64,000 nt of DNA, from positions 46,314,001-46,378,000 of the forward strand of contig OX485804.1 in the NCBI GenBank assembly GCA_950295325.1. Reading direction: 5' to 3'. Within the stretch, counting starts at the first letter, position 1, and each line of letters begins with the position of its first letter. Source of the stretch: Polytrichum commune (taxonomy: Eukaryota; Streptophyta; Polytrichopsida; Polytrichales; Polytrichaceae). Below, in pieces: positions 25,361 through 36,700 of this stretch. A program made the translations under genes and the position numbers. Under the pieces are notes generated by a model that was not told the DNA's origin, did no database searches, and saw only the letters and a list, made by a program, of their open reading frames with translations.

Positions 25361-25825
25361 ATGATACAACTTAGGCCTTCTTTAAAGCTTGGAAAAGGTG
25401 TAGGCTTTGGCACAAATGACAGACTTTATACGACAACTTTACAACATGATTTAACTGTCATATGAGATATTGTGGCAAAAGAAAACTATTGCACATACAG
25501 TAACCTTACTTAGCAATGGGCTCATGTATCGTGTTCCTTTTTAATTTTGGAGCTCGCTTACAAAGTGAACGGTCTTCAACCTGAGCCACATTGTTCCCTC
25601 TGCCACACTGATCCAACCGGAAAAAATTCAAGCTTGTCTTACTTGAAATATCCGGGATTAGGTTAAGCCTGGGGAAGTTTTATATGGTGTCAGAAGGATT
25701 ATGTGCACGGGGACACACATGGCCGGCAAGCCACCGCCAATGCCCAAATTGTATTTGAGGCGAGGTAGTCTCCTTCATAAGAGTAAATAGGAATGTGCAA
25801 TTACTCTCCTTGAGATGATATTGTG

Positions 25826-25866
25826 ACTTCTTTTTCTTTTTTCTTTTTTCTTTTTTCTTTTCCTTT
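25826..25866. repeat. (TTTTTTC)n tract
   Basis: Several copies of TTTTTTC or TTTTCTT form a pyrimidine-only stretch on the plus strand. Confidence 0.8.
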
Positions 25867-26196
25867 TGAGACAAAAAGCCAACAAGGCCAGCGCCAAATG
25901 CATTAAACATCAAGAACACGCGCTCACACTAAGGGGAGGCGGGGTCTCTCGGGCGCGAAACACCACCACGTAAAGAGTAACAACAATTGATTGTCTGGAA
26001 AGGGTCGAGAGGAAAGCACTTGGGGTTTTTTTTTATTTTTTATTGTGACTTGTTGTGCATCACATAATTTTCCAACACACGACAAGATGAAATCAAGGTT
26101 AAATTGTAACACTGTAGTGTCTTGCCACCACCAAAAAAAATTCAGCAACCCATTAGTAGTTGTTCTCTTTCAATTTTGACACATGTTACATGTTTA

Positions 26197-26769
26197 GGGT
26201 TGCTTCACACTATGGCTGAAGGTCGAGAGACCGTCGATTTCCACCAATCAGATTGCAAGAAACCAAGACTTCGGCCTCTCGACCCTTCACGTTGGAGACC
26301 AAAGTCCAAAGGCCGTTGCAATTAAAAATGCCTACATGGCAGTACTTTTTGACCAAGGCGATGGACTCTCGAAGGAAGTTTGGGTCAGATAGGAATGGAA
26401 ACCTGAACTATGGTCGAGAGGAAGTTGATTTTGTTTTCATAAAAAAATCAAAAACTAACAAGATCTTGGCCATTAGATTGGAGGGATTGTTTTGGACAAG
26501 GAGTAAAGTGGGACGCTCCTTCTTCCTTTGGACTTTGGGCTTGGCCTTTGGGAGGCTTCACACTATGGCCATCCAAGTCGAGAGGCCCTGGGAGTTCATG
26601 GCCAAAGGTTTGGACTTGGCCTTTGAAGGCTTCACACTATGCCCAGCCAAAGACTCCAATTCCTATAGTTTATTGGCTATTTTCACCTAATTTCTTTGGA
26701 CTCTCAACAAAGTTTGGCCATTCAATCCCACGGCCTCTCGACTTGGACGGCCATAGTGTGAAGCGGCCC
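26197..26769. mobile_element. PIF/Harbinger-like MITE, TTA target duplication (copy 3)
   Basis: The left end reads GGGTTGCTTCACACTATGGC and the reverse complement of the right end GGGCCGCTTCACACTATGGC, two mismatches in 20. TTA flanks both ends (26194-26196 and 26770-26772). The interior repeats the words TTCACACTATGGCC and TCGAGAGGCC several times in both directions. The open frame at 26253-26690 is non-coding element sequence. Confidence 0.75.
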
Positions 26770-26910
26770 TTATATGAAACACTGGTGTCGATAGCAGATG
26801 TTCGGCCCCACATTCTGTGAGCCAGGTAATAAATTACCAAAATTAAAGTGATGTGGCTGGAGCCACATATAGAGCCGACATATGGCACCTTACCCACACC
26901 TGAGGGCCAA

Positions 26911-27140
26911 CCAGTGATCGGGGAGATTTTTGGACATAATCGGTTGAGATCCTAGTGTTTGCAAGTCCAACCGGTTACATGTTGACATCCTCCGGTTTTC
27001 CTTTATTAAATTGGGGTATATTCTATAAATTCCTCTAAAATGATTGGTAATTTTCCTGTAGTCTTGAACTTCAACCGGTTATTTATCAAACTCAACCGGT
27101 TCATTTATAACTAACTGCCGGTTCTCCCCGATCATTGGGG
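26911..27140. mobile_element. CCGGTT-rich small MITE, best-preserved copy
   Basis: The left end CCAGTGATCGGGGAGA and the right end, as reverse complement, CCAATGATCGGGGAGA form 16-bp inverted repeats with one mismatch. The interior carries GGTTGAGATCCTAGTGTTTG, CCAACCGGTTACATGTTGAC and CTTCAACCGGTTATTTATC. The same words recur at about 1085-1447, 5490-5760, 9450-9640, 9708-9760, 8882-8930 and 57913-58370, so this is a dispersed non-autonomous family. The superfamily is not clear. Confidence 0.65.
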
Positions 27141-27154
27141 CCAATAGTGGCCAA

Positions 27155-27358
27155 CTACACTAAAATTATGATATTTTGTGTCACTTATTATATGGAGTTA
27201 CACAGTGCTATATCTTTTCACCGAGTCGAGTTGTTATTGTTCTATAATGTCCAAACATTCAATTTGACGTTTGTTGGTAAAATATGAGATATACACTAAA
27301 TAGATATTGCATTGCATAATTCAAAAGTAAGTGGCACTGAGTATAATATTGAGTGTAG
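27155..27358. mobile_element. CTACACTAAA-type MITE
   Basis: The left end starts CTACACTAAAATTATGATAT and the right end ends AATATTGAGTGTAG. Inward complementarity continues (TGTCACTTATTATATGGAGT against TCAAAAGTAAGTGGCACT). 204 bp, no coding capacity. It resembles the element at 25136-25360. Confidence 0.55.
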
Positions 27359-27404
27359 CTAGCATTCACTGTGGACACTACAAACCAACACAACATTTGC
27401 ACTA

Positions 27405-27690
27405 GGGTGGGTTTCCATGCAAGCCGCTTGCCCATTGGATTCTAGATAATAATGGGTTGGAGGCATTTCTCATGTAGGTAATCAAAAGTAACCAACCAAC
27501 TACATTATGGTTGCCTACTAGAATGTGAAGGGTTGTGACCATGGGCCGCTAGATTTCCATGCACCTACTAAACACTTGAAATAGCAATAGTTAATTGGCA
27601 CATTCAAACATGATCCCACCAGATTCCATCTACATTTGTCCCTATTCCCATCAAAATCTAGTGAGCGAGTGCCTACATGGAAACTCACCT
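27405..27690. mobile_element. GGGTGAGTTTCC MITE, copy 2
   Basis: The left end GGGTGGGTTTCCATGCA matches the reverse complement of the right end GGTGAGTTTCCATGTAGG. Internal words such as AGCCGCTTG, CCCACCAGATTCC and CCGCTAGA(T/C)TTCCATGCA are shared with 22784-23151. The exact ends and target duplication are ambiguous by one base. Confidence 0.6.
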
Positions 27691-27699
27691 TAGCAAGCT

Positions 27700-30069
27700 C
27701 CCAACAACTAGGTTTAGTGTCGAATCTCATGTTGGGAGGAACTCTCACTCTTCAGGAAATCTCGAAGCACCTATTGAGGATTATTCTCAGTCCCACAACG
27801 CAACTTGACAAAGGTTGAAGAATGTTATGGCCAATGATTGTACAATATGAAAATTGAAACACATACAAATTTATGGGAGCCATAACAAATAACGTTTGAA
27901 AAATTAAATCTCAAAAGTACCAGGATGCACAAACTAATTGCAATTTCATCCTTTCTCCATCTTTTATCACAGAGCATAACTTATTTCAATACATGATCGA
28001 CATGGTGTATCACATAACATTACTCAGCATGCAACTCTCATTTTGTGGGATGCTCAAAAAGTTGCATGGGGAGACGCAAGATTTAGACTAAACTCCCAAC
28101 ATCCGACTGTTATAATTTAAGGGTCCACATCATTGAATAATGTCATACAACAAGCGGATTCTAACCCAACATTTACCTTAGGTGCTTTGAATAGAAAGAA
28201 GAGGAACTCTGGCCTATAGGACCAGCGTGAATGGAGAGCTTGTTCGGGGAAGTGTTGCCAGCGTGGCCACCAAGACCAAGATGGCGCATGCTACCCTTGA
28301 TACCCTCTTTCGAGGGTAGACACAAAAGTAACAAGTACAAGTCACAAGAAACAAGTAAGATTAATATTTTGATTTGTTTTGTATGGTAATGTGGGAGGGT
28401 CGTGTGTTGGATATTCACTCCTTGAAGTTGGGGTATAGTGTGGGAAGTCGAAGCGATCTGTATCAGGTGGTGGATAGAGAAGAACACTAGCTAGCCCTCG
28501 CGGCTAAACAATGTTATGTACACTTGGGGCTCACAGAGGCATGCTTCGTCCGTGAATGAAAGGGGAAAAAAATATTATGACGTGTTGTTATGCATCACCT
28601 GTGTATTGGTTTCCAGTGAATCGGGAGGGGTGCGTCGATTGAATCGAGGTGGGACTGCTGCTGCTGCTGCGTTTGTAGTATGGGATCCGCATTAGATTGT
28701 TTCCCTGGACACAATCTGAAGGCCTAGGTGAGCCGACTCCAGCAGACTGACCTAAGTTGTAACTCAACCCAAGTGCCTCCAGCAGGCTTTCACGAAGAGG
28801 AAAGAAAAAGGAAAGAAAAAGGAAGGGAAGGGAAGGAAAGGGAAGGGAACGGAAGCCCTACACCACCACTGATGCCTCAGGGCCCCAGCTAGCTGCTGCC
28901 ATCCCGTCAAAAGATGCCTTTGATATATTATATAGACCAGGACTGCGGCTGGCAGAGGTCCGAACGGTGGTGGTACTCCTACAAGTAGTGTCACACAGTC
29001 AGCAGCTTGTAAGTGTCATGGGCATTGCCGTTAGGATGCTGCCTGACTCCCTTGCCAGTCTGCCATTGTAACATATAAATCGAAATCTACTTTCCTCCCC
29101 ACCCTCCCTCCCCCTCCCCCTCCCCTCGCGCTTGGCAGAATGAACCAAACAAGAGCTTTTGTCACCACTGGCGCAACTTGACAAGTGTTCGTGGAGCACA
29201 ATGTACTCCACCCCACAGCAAAACAACTTTCGTCGTCCTTCCTTCATTGCCTATTGTCCTTCCTCACCGCAGCACGTAGAGGTGTAGACTGACTAGGCCC
29301 AGCTCCCGTAACTAAGTTCACCACAGACTAGGGCCACGGCTCTTTCCACTTCTCGTAAGCTTAGGCCACGTGATGACGAGTACGAGAGAGAGAGAGGGGA
29401 GAGAGAGAGATGCTTAATTAATGGAGGCCCTAGTAGCGTTCCTCTCGTAATTCTCGGGGCTCGTAAGGAGTATCTTATTCATTATCAAAGTGACGATTCT
29501 CACGCTCGTCGCATGGTCATGCAGGCCAGGTCTCCCCGATTGTGTTGACTACTGAACATAGAATGTTTTTGGTAAGGTAGAGGGGCCCTTTCCCGCTTGG
29601 GTCCTTAAACCGCTCACTAGACCTATCCAAACAAGAGGTACATTATAGCTTCCAACCTGAAATTTCTATGTAATCATGGTGTACATTTTTGGGGTGAGTG
29701 GTTTTGGGTACCCCTATGAGTTCTCCTTCCAAAATTCATAACTAATTCAATATTAATCCAAAATTAATTATTCCAATTGGTCCAATTTCCAATGTACTTT
29801 GCACATCTTCCAAGATTGATTCCCCCTTAATAACTCCCCAATGAACATGCCAATCTGAAATTCGAGCGGGAATGTGCCCCGCTACCTTAGAGATGTTTTT
29901 GGTAGAGCGCATACTCGTCCATGTCTTTTTGGTATCCGTTCTTGGAGACATACCAAACCACATACCACTTGAACAAGAGTGTGTGATTAGGATCGATGCC
30001 CAAATTAGGCGCATCTACTATACATGTGTGTGACGATTTGTATGACACTCAATGAGCATTGGAGTAATC
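27700..30069. other. Intergenic stretch, no gene seen
   Basis: 28480-29560 is GC-richer with CTG, GGAAG and GA tracts and looks like low-copy DNA, but neither strand gives a recognisable protein. Sequence beyond 29600 is repeat-like. Confidence 0.4.
28795..28858. repeat. Purine-only (AG-rich) tract
   Basis: A run of GAAAG and GGGAA units, almost without pyrimidines, lies in a locally GC-richer area (28620-29560) that shows no gene I can support. Confidence 0.75.
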
Positions 30070-31330
30070 AGTTTGTGTAATTCGTGGTGTTGAATCCGTT
30101 TTGATCACGACCTATCAAAAAGAGGGAGTGGAAATAAATGCGTATGTGATATCGAGGATGGTAGTGCAGACAACTCCAACAACTAAGTTGACTCTTAAAG
30201 GACCAAGGGTGTTTCTCTCTTGATTTTACATAGGAATGACAAATAATGTTGGGCTAACTTTTAGTGTTGGTGACACAACACCACGGTGTACAATTAGTAT
30301 TGAGCAAGGCAATTAGAACTGGCGACACTAAATATGATGTTTAGTGTAGCTCTTGTTCTTGGGCACACATTTGTGTTTTGACACACTTTGACTAGGTAGG
30401 TGACCAAATGAGATTGCCTAGGATTAGCTACCCAGTTGTAGGCCCAAGGAAGAAATATGTTTGGGTTATTAATTACAGCCCAACATACAAATGCTCTTGA
30501 ACAATGATATGTTATGTGATCTATGGTATTGATTCCATTTTTAGCACAACCAATGAAACCAGAAAGTGAAAATAAAGTCATATGTGACAATGGTGTTTAG
30601 ATATATATGCAGTATGTATTCGAGTCTAGGTCATTTATACGAACTCAAATAATATCAATAATCTATTCTACATACATGTTTGCTTTAGTTGGAATAGTGC
30701 ATATGGTAAATAGACTAATTTTAGATAGGGTCTCTTTTAACACCTTTAGCTAAAGACATAAATAAGTAATCATTAATCCCCTTTGTATGACATCTTGAGG
30801 CTTGGATAAGGCCTCTCGGACCTCTAAGAACCATGAGTTTGTTTGTGCATGACATTATGTATGAACCCCAACAAGTGTTCACATAATATTTTAATTAGTC
30901 TTTAACATTGACTTCATAGATAGAACAACATATTAAAAGAGGAAGTTAGATTAAAATTGTATGTGATAACAATGGTTAGATCTACATGGTATGCATTTGA
31001 GTCTAGGTCAATGATACAAGCTCAAATCTTCCTATACTTCATGAACGGAGATGAAATCTCCGATTGGAATAATGCATATAATAAATGAACTACTTTTAGA
31101 TGGCGTTGCTTTAGAAAATTGGAGGTTTAAATACCATTAACTAAATTTGAAACCCCTTTGTGTTATAGCCTAAGGCCCCAAATGGGCCTCTTGGAACTTT
31201 AACGGTGAACCTTTGCCTACCACCATTGGCACAAGGGTGGAGAGGAGAAATACAATAAGGTGGCATCCCTATTGTGGGCACTTCCAACTCCACCAAATAA
31301 TTTGAAGTGTTGGATTGCTTGAGAATTGTC
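30070..31330. repeat. Degenerate tandem repeats of about 380-430 bp
   Basis: Words such as GAGTCTAGGTCA, ACTCAAAT, GGAATA(G/A)TGCATAT and GGCCTCT(C/T)GGA recur in the same order in 30590-30890 and 30970-31260, offset by about 380 bp. An older unit begins near 30070 (AAATAAATGCGTATGTGATA against AAATAAAGTCATATGTGACA). Identity is low, so the duplication is old. A minus-strand frame at 30294-30590 includes CAKNGINTIDHITYHC, which recalls the zf-RVT end of a LINE; that reading is weak. Confidence 0.4.
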
Positions 31331-31433
31331 TCATCCAATCAACAATTGTGAATCATGACAATTCATGTTTGCAAGTTTCACAAATGGAGTTTTTAAGTTT
31401 TAACAAATCGTGTCACAATTTGTGGGCTTTTTT

Positions 31434-31449
31434 GGGGGGGGGGGGGGGG
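31434..31449 (+). repeat. Homopolymer G run
   Basis: Sixteen G residues in a row follow a T run. It can be a real slippage tract, but length in the source assembly may be inexact. Confidence 0.85.
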
Positions 31450-32463
31450 TTGCCTACATGCTTGTTGGTTATCCAATTTTTGTTTGGTTAGCATAAGGTG
31501 TGTGAGGAATTTATTGACGTTTTTTATGGATAGCTTTCATGATGGTTATTTTTGGGGATATTAAGGTCTTTAAGATTCACTATTGAGTGTCCAAAATGTC
31601 ATATTTTAAACATTGTCATATGTGAAGTGGAGATATTCTTGTGATGATGAGGCTACAAATTATATCAAAGTCATAGGAATGAGTCATAACATGCATAACA
31701 AAAAAATTATAGTTTTAACTAGAAATCTAAAAATAGATTTGCAAAAATATTTTAAATGTATGTCTAAACATGCATCAAATAATTAAATCCCATTCAATGG
31801 GCAAGACCATTATGACCTACACCTCAGACTAACACCAAAATTTGAAAACAAACAAGTAATCTTTATAACTAGACAACATCCACCTCTCCCAATTTGAAAA
31901 TACCACCGCATTTAGTTCAAATTTTAAAGCTTTCCATCTTCAACGAATGTATTTTCTATTTAAGGGTTTCCTTTATTTTGCCAAAATAAAATTTCAAAGG
32001 GAGACAAAGTTCAACCGTGGCACCCACTAAACCATAGCCAAAGTTTGGAAAAAGAGATATTGAATTTGGAGTTAGGAACATCATGATCCAGGGTTGCATA
32101 ATTTGGGAAGGGCCATGATTCATTGAAAAGAGTCAACGCATCATGGATTCTTTGCTTTTTCATAAATTCCTGGCCTTGCCATCTCACACAGTTTTAAGAT
32201 AATGCAGTTTGTCAAATTCTGGACGAAAGTGTATCTTCATCCATATTTAACAATCCTAAGAATGCAAATAGGCTTCTTCACTCAAAAGATGATAGATAGC
32301 CACTGTGATTTTCTAGGAGTTGGAAACACACACGCAACAATCACACATCACCAGCTTGCTAAAACTCAAATTCACCCCCGTCAAGATCTATTGACCGGTA
32401 GGTTAATAATTTTTACAGAATAATTACAAGATCTGTACATCATCAAAGAGGTAATAAAATGAA

Positions 32464-33775
32464 TCAAGTATTAAGTAGCTGATTGACTACATTCTTGTAG
32501 CTCACTTTCTTCTTCTTTTCAGGTGGTCTGGAAGGTTGAGACTCTGCACTAGGCTGCCCTTCACCTATTCCCGACTTTGAGTCTTCACCATCCTTGACCC
32601 TTGGGTAGTAACCTTTTGCACTCGGCCTATCGTCCACAGCTGAGCATGTGCTCAGGCTCCAGTCTCTGTGACCACCTTCTTGGTGAATTGCAGGTGCCAC
32701 ATCTGCAGTCAAAAGTCCTTGTGATTTTCTATTCTCTAGTGATACTGCGTTAGAAATTGCCTCCCCAGCTCCACATGCTTGAGCTGATGATGGTTGTGAT
32801 CCTGGTGCTGGACCATCCTGTCTGTCTTGGCTTAGGTCAACTTGTTGATACGAATACTGAGATGGAAATAAGTCACTAAGCATTGCATTTATAGAATTCT
32901 GGGCAAAGTTGTTATATTCAGAACTGTTGCGATCAAGCCAACCTCCTGTTGTAACCTTCTCCATTGCCACTTGTGAGGCTCCATTGTCACCTCCTTGTCC
33001 ACTGTGTGCAGATTCGGAAGGTTCCTCCTCACTGTACACAAGATCCCCAGATTTCATTAAGGTCAACAAGTACAACTTCACGAACTACTTATCCCTCAAG
33101 ACCCAGACAGGCTGTGAGAGAAGTGATTAGAAACACTCCCATGGTCCCTCCTACATATTCACTTCCCTGGTCCTCAACAAATTAGAAGCTTATCACTTTG
33201 AAGACATCAGACGTTGTCTGATAAAAAAACATCCGCATACAAAGAAGGAAATAATAGGATCAGTCGAGTCAAAACAAGCTCCATACCTCTCCATTACTTT
33301 TCTCTTCTGTGCTGATCTCGTGGGCCTTCCTCTGGGCAGTTTCCCAGGTCTTTTGTGATCTTCATCAAGGCTCAATCGCCGTCTTGGTACAACCTCATCA
33401 CTATCAGAGGATGAATCCTTTTGTTTCTGAATACGACCACTTCTTCTCAACATCTTCTTTCCATCATCTGTGACTTCCTCCACATGTACAGATCTTGCTG
33501 GTGTATCATCTTGTCTTTTCTTACTACATCCCTTTTGAACTGGATTATTTTCTTGAAGGACCTCCTCTTCATCAGCCATTGCAGATACCTTTGCGCCTCG
33601 TCGCCCACTGGCACGCCCTACTCTGCCCATCACTTGCTTCTTTGGAATTGGCTTCCTAGGAGGTCTTACAATCTTCCGTTTACTTCGAGTGGACAGCCCT
33701 ACCTCCTTGACCTCATTGGATGCTGGCACTGCTTCTATTTGATCCTCTTCTTCAGATTCCAAAGGTTCTCCATGC
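32464..33775 (-). other. LIG4: LIG4 exons 27-28: charged plant-type C-terminal tail
   Basis: About 350 residues after BRCT2, rich in Lys, Arg, Ser, Glu and Asp (for example RSKRKIVRPPRKPIPKKQV and KDSSSDSDEVVPRRR), so probably disordered and with nuclear-localisation character. The very end, PEKKKKVSYKNVVNQLLNT, matches the conserved end of Arabidopsis LIG4 as I recall it (KKKKVSYRDVMNELL). This supports the stop at 32464-32466 as the true C-terminus. The two exons join in phase at 33287/33031 with a serine codon across the junction. Animal LIG4 has no such tail. Confidence 0.85.
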
Positions 33776-36700
33776 CTGCAACAAGATTATTCGAGGGCAT
33801 TGAGGGACAGTAGTAGATAACCACAAGTTTGTAATGTTGCAAGGGGTGCTGAACACGCAATTTAGAGTTTAAGAAGTAAAAAGTTTCACAGAAATTGTGA
33901 CAGAATGCTTCAATTTTACATGCCAAGCCAAGTTGAACAAATTGTCAAAAACGGGTTATAGGGTCTGCTGACACAGGACTATAGATCATGTTTCACCTCA
34001 GTTCGTATTTGTTCTCTGAGGGATGACGACAAGTGTTGCTGCTCAACGCATCCTCAATCCAGTGATGGTTCACCACATTCACCCGCTTCAATAATAACAG
34101 AGTTCTCTCCTCCAAAGATAAACTGCACCCAAAGAGAAGCCTCTTAGCAGCTCGCCTGAAGAATTATTCGTAGCAGTTATCGTCCACAGGAGTGGAGTCA
34201 AGATTGTAATTATCGCAATGTGTATCACTGATCCTAAACTGACTACCATTCATCAAAGCTCGAGTACATAGCACAAACCTTTGTAGAATTGCAGGAAACA
34301 GCATAGGACTGTCTTGTTCAGCATAAGCCACAACATGTGTCACATTACGAGTTAATTTCTCAGACACCAAGCCTTCATGCATCGTCACCTCCAATGCAAG
34401 TCTTTGCAAGGTTATAGCAGCCACTTGCTGTGTGTCTTGGTTTCTGCATTCAAATTCAGTTTCTCATAAGGTGTCTCCTGCGTGGTCCTGTTGTCCAAGA
34501 ACAACTACTCTGAAATGCAAGCTGTATCCCTGCACTCAAAAAAAGCAATCTATCTATGTTTGATGGCTACCAGAATGTAGTGACAGGACTAGCAGTACTT
34601 AAGGAGGATCTTGTTGTGTGGTTTTGCTTCTGACCATTGGCAACCCGCTTACAAAACTTTCCAACACAATCAAGAAAGTGAGGAGGTCTTTAGGTAAGAA
34701 AGTACATTGAATAGAGTGGGGGGAGAAAAAACACACAACAGCCACAAAAGTGGCACCAGGTTGGTGTGGGGCAATATTTCTTTTTGTAATGCTTCACCTT
34801 CTCCATATCATATTCTTGCTTGTTTGTATCCATGTTCTCAAACAGCTGCAATCATCAAACCTCTATCCTTCATCAGCAACTGCACTCCCTCAGATTCAGA
34901 ACTTGCTGTACCAAACAGAAAAAGAGTTTTGTACATCCAGATTCCTGTAACTATGTTTAAGGTTGTAGAAGTATAACAAGCAATTCATCTTGCCCTACTA
35001 TGAAAGGTACAAGTAAAAGGTCCTACCTGACGAATGTCTGATTTATCAACTCCAATGAAGTAAAAATCTCCAAATTCATCCACATCTGTCTTCATTTTCT
35101 CCTTTGTCCCATCTGACATATGCAAATAGTACCTGTCAACAACCACAACCAGATGGTATCAATAACTCTGCAGATGTCACGGCAAGGAGGTTGTGCAGTT
35201 GCTTGGAGAGAAATTAAATGCAAAGAAAATCCCAATAACAGAAACTGCAAAACTTCATGCATAGCATGACAAATAAAACTCAAAACTCACTTAGGCCCCG
35301 CAGGAAGAAGAGCTTTCTGAGATGTGCAATCTAAAAGCCATGAAATATGGATGACATCCCCATTCTTTGCAGCTGCTTGGTACTTAAGTCCTGTGCAGAA
35401 GAAAATTCACTCCGATCAAAACTAGGTTCCTAACACCAATTATTGCCTCAATGCCATTGAAAAACCAGACAAAGTAGCTTACACACAAAGACGTCTCCTA
35501 CAGTTATCAGCAGAATTGGTTTGAGAATGTCCCAATAGAGCATGAGAAATCAGGTGGAGTGTCTGCCCAAGAAGTAGACCAACCCATAAGGTCTTGTTCG
35601 TTGAATAAGACACCAGATAAATCATAAGAACATGTGCAAAAGAGCACATTCGCAACATAAGGCACAAGAGTCTCCTAACCTTTCTTTTCCAACGCTATTG
35701 AATGGGTCACAACACTATTGAGATTCATTGAGAAAGTTCCCCCATTCTCTACAACCAGTTTGTGCAGCTTCTCGGCTGGGTAGTCATTAGATGTGTTCAC
35801 AATATCTGAAGGACAAAGTTAAGCTCTGAACCCATTTGCCAAATTCCTGGCAAAATTATGCACATAAAATCCAAGAATGAAAAAAAATACAAACAGTCAA
35901 ACTGTTACCCTACAAGCAACACCCGCATTCCACTCAATTTATAAAAGGAAGCAGACAGAACAAACAAGCTCAATATCTGAATGACATGCAATTTAAGGAA
36001 AATCTGTGTAACGTTATCTAAATGAAGGGCATTTACTCCATACCAAGACAAATTCCTGTGCAAGAATCAATGTGCTCATACAGGTGAACCAGCAAGGATA
36101 CAGAAGACCAGGCGTTTAAATATATGAGTGGCCGGTTTAACTTGTGACACATCTGTCACCAACATGTGCGCAGGGATCACAGACAGCCGTTGAGAGTCAG
36201 GCTTTGCTTGCTTTGCCCTTTTGACTCGCCCCTTGAGTAAAGTACCACGTTCATCTCCAGCATTACCCACATTCCCACCTGTAGAATGTACAGTCTCTAC
36301 CAGCGCTGCATTCATAACAATGGAAGTGAATGCAGAATCTTGACATAAAGAACTAGAACTTCTTTGGACTGATAAATACAGGAAAACTAAGTTCATCAAC
36401 ATAAATCTTCTGGAAACAAGAAAAACTTCATGATAAAAAGGTCAATAGATAGACATAGGTGATTCAGAAACTTCAACTTCCTGAGACAATTAACCAAGAC
36501 TTTAGGAATGAACAGCACATCAACTGATAATGCAGTTAAAATGTTTGCCCACTATGAAAACTTCATCCTGCTGACAATTAAAAGTATCATCATGATCCAT
36601 TACTTTCCTCATCAATCCTAGACTCAGATGACAACTACCATTAGCATGTGAAATCATGCCAGTCAATCAACATGGTCCAAAGGTCTTCACAGTTACCATC

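Noticed and set aside
26253-26820. Overlapping open frames of 145 and 90 codons
   Set aside because: They lie wholly inside the TTA-flanked MITE, and repeat the element words in both directions.
32909-33813. Plus-strand frames opposite LIG4 exons 27-28
   Set aside because: They are antisense shadows of the LIG4 tail, which has clear similarity on the minus strand.
34441-34530. Alternative 5' extension of LIG4 exon 25 starting GGATACAGC
   Set aside because: It is in phase with exon 23 but contains an in-frame TGA. The exon at 34706-34845 instead gives matching phases and the conserved YKKKYCP and CCVFF.
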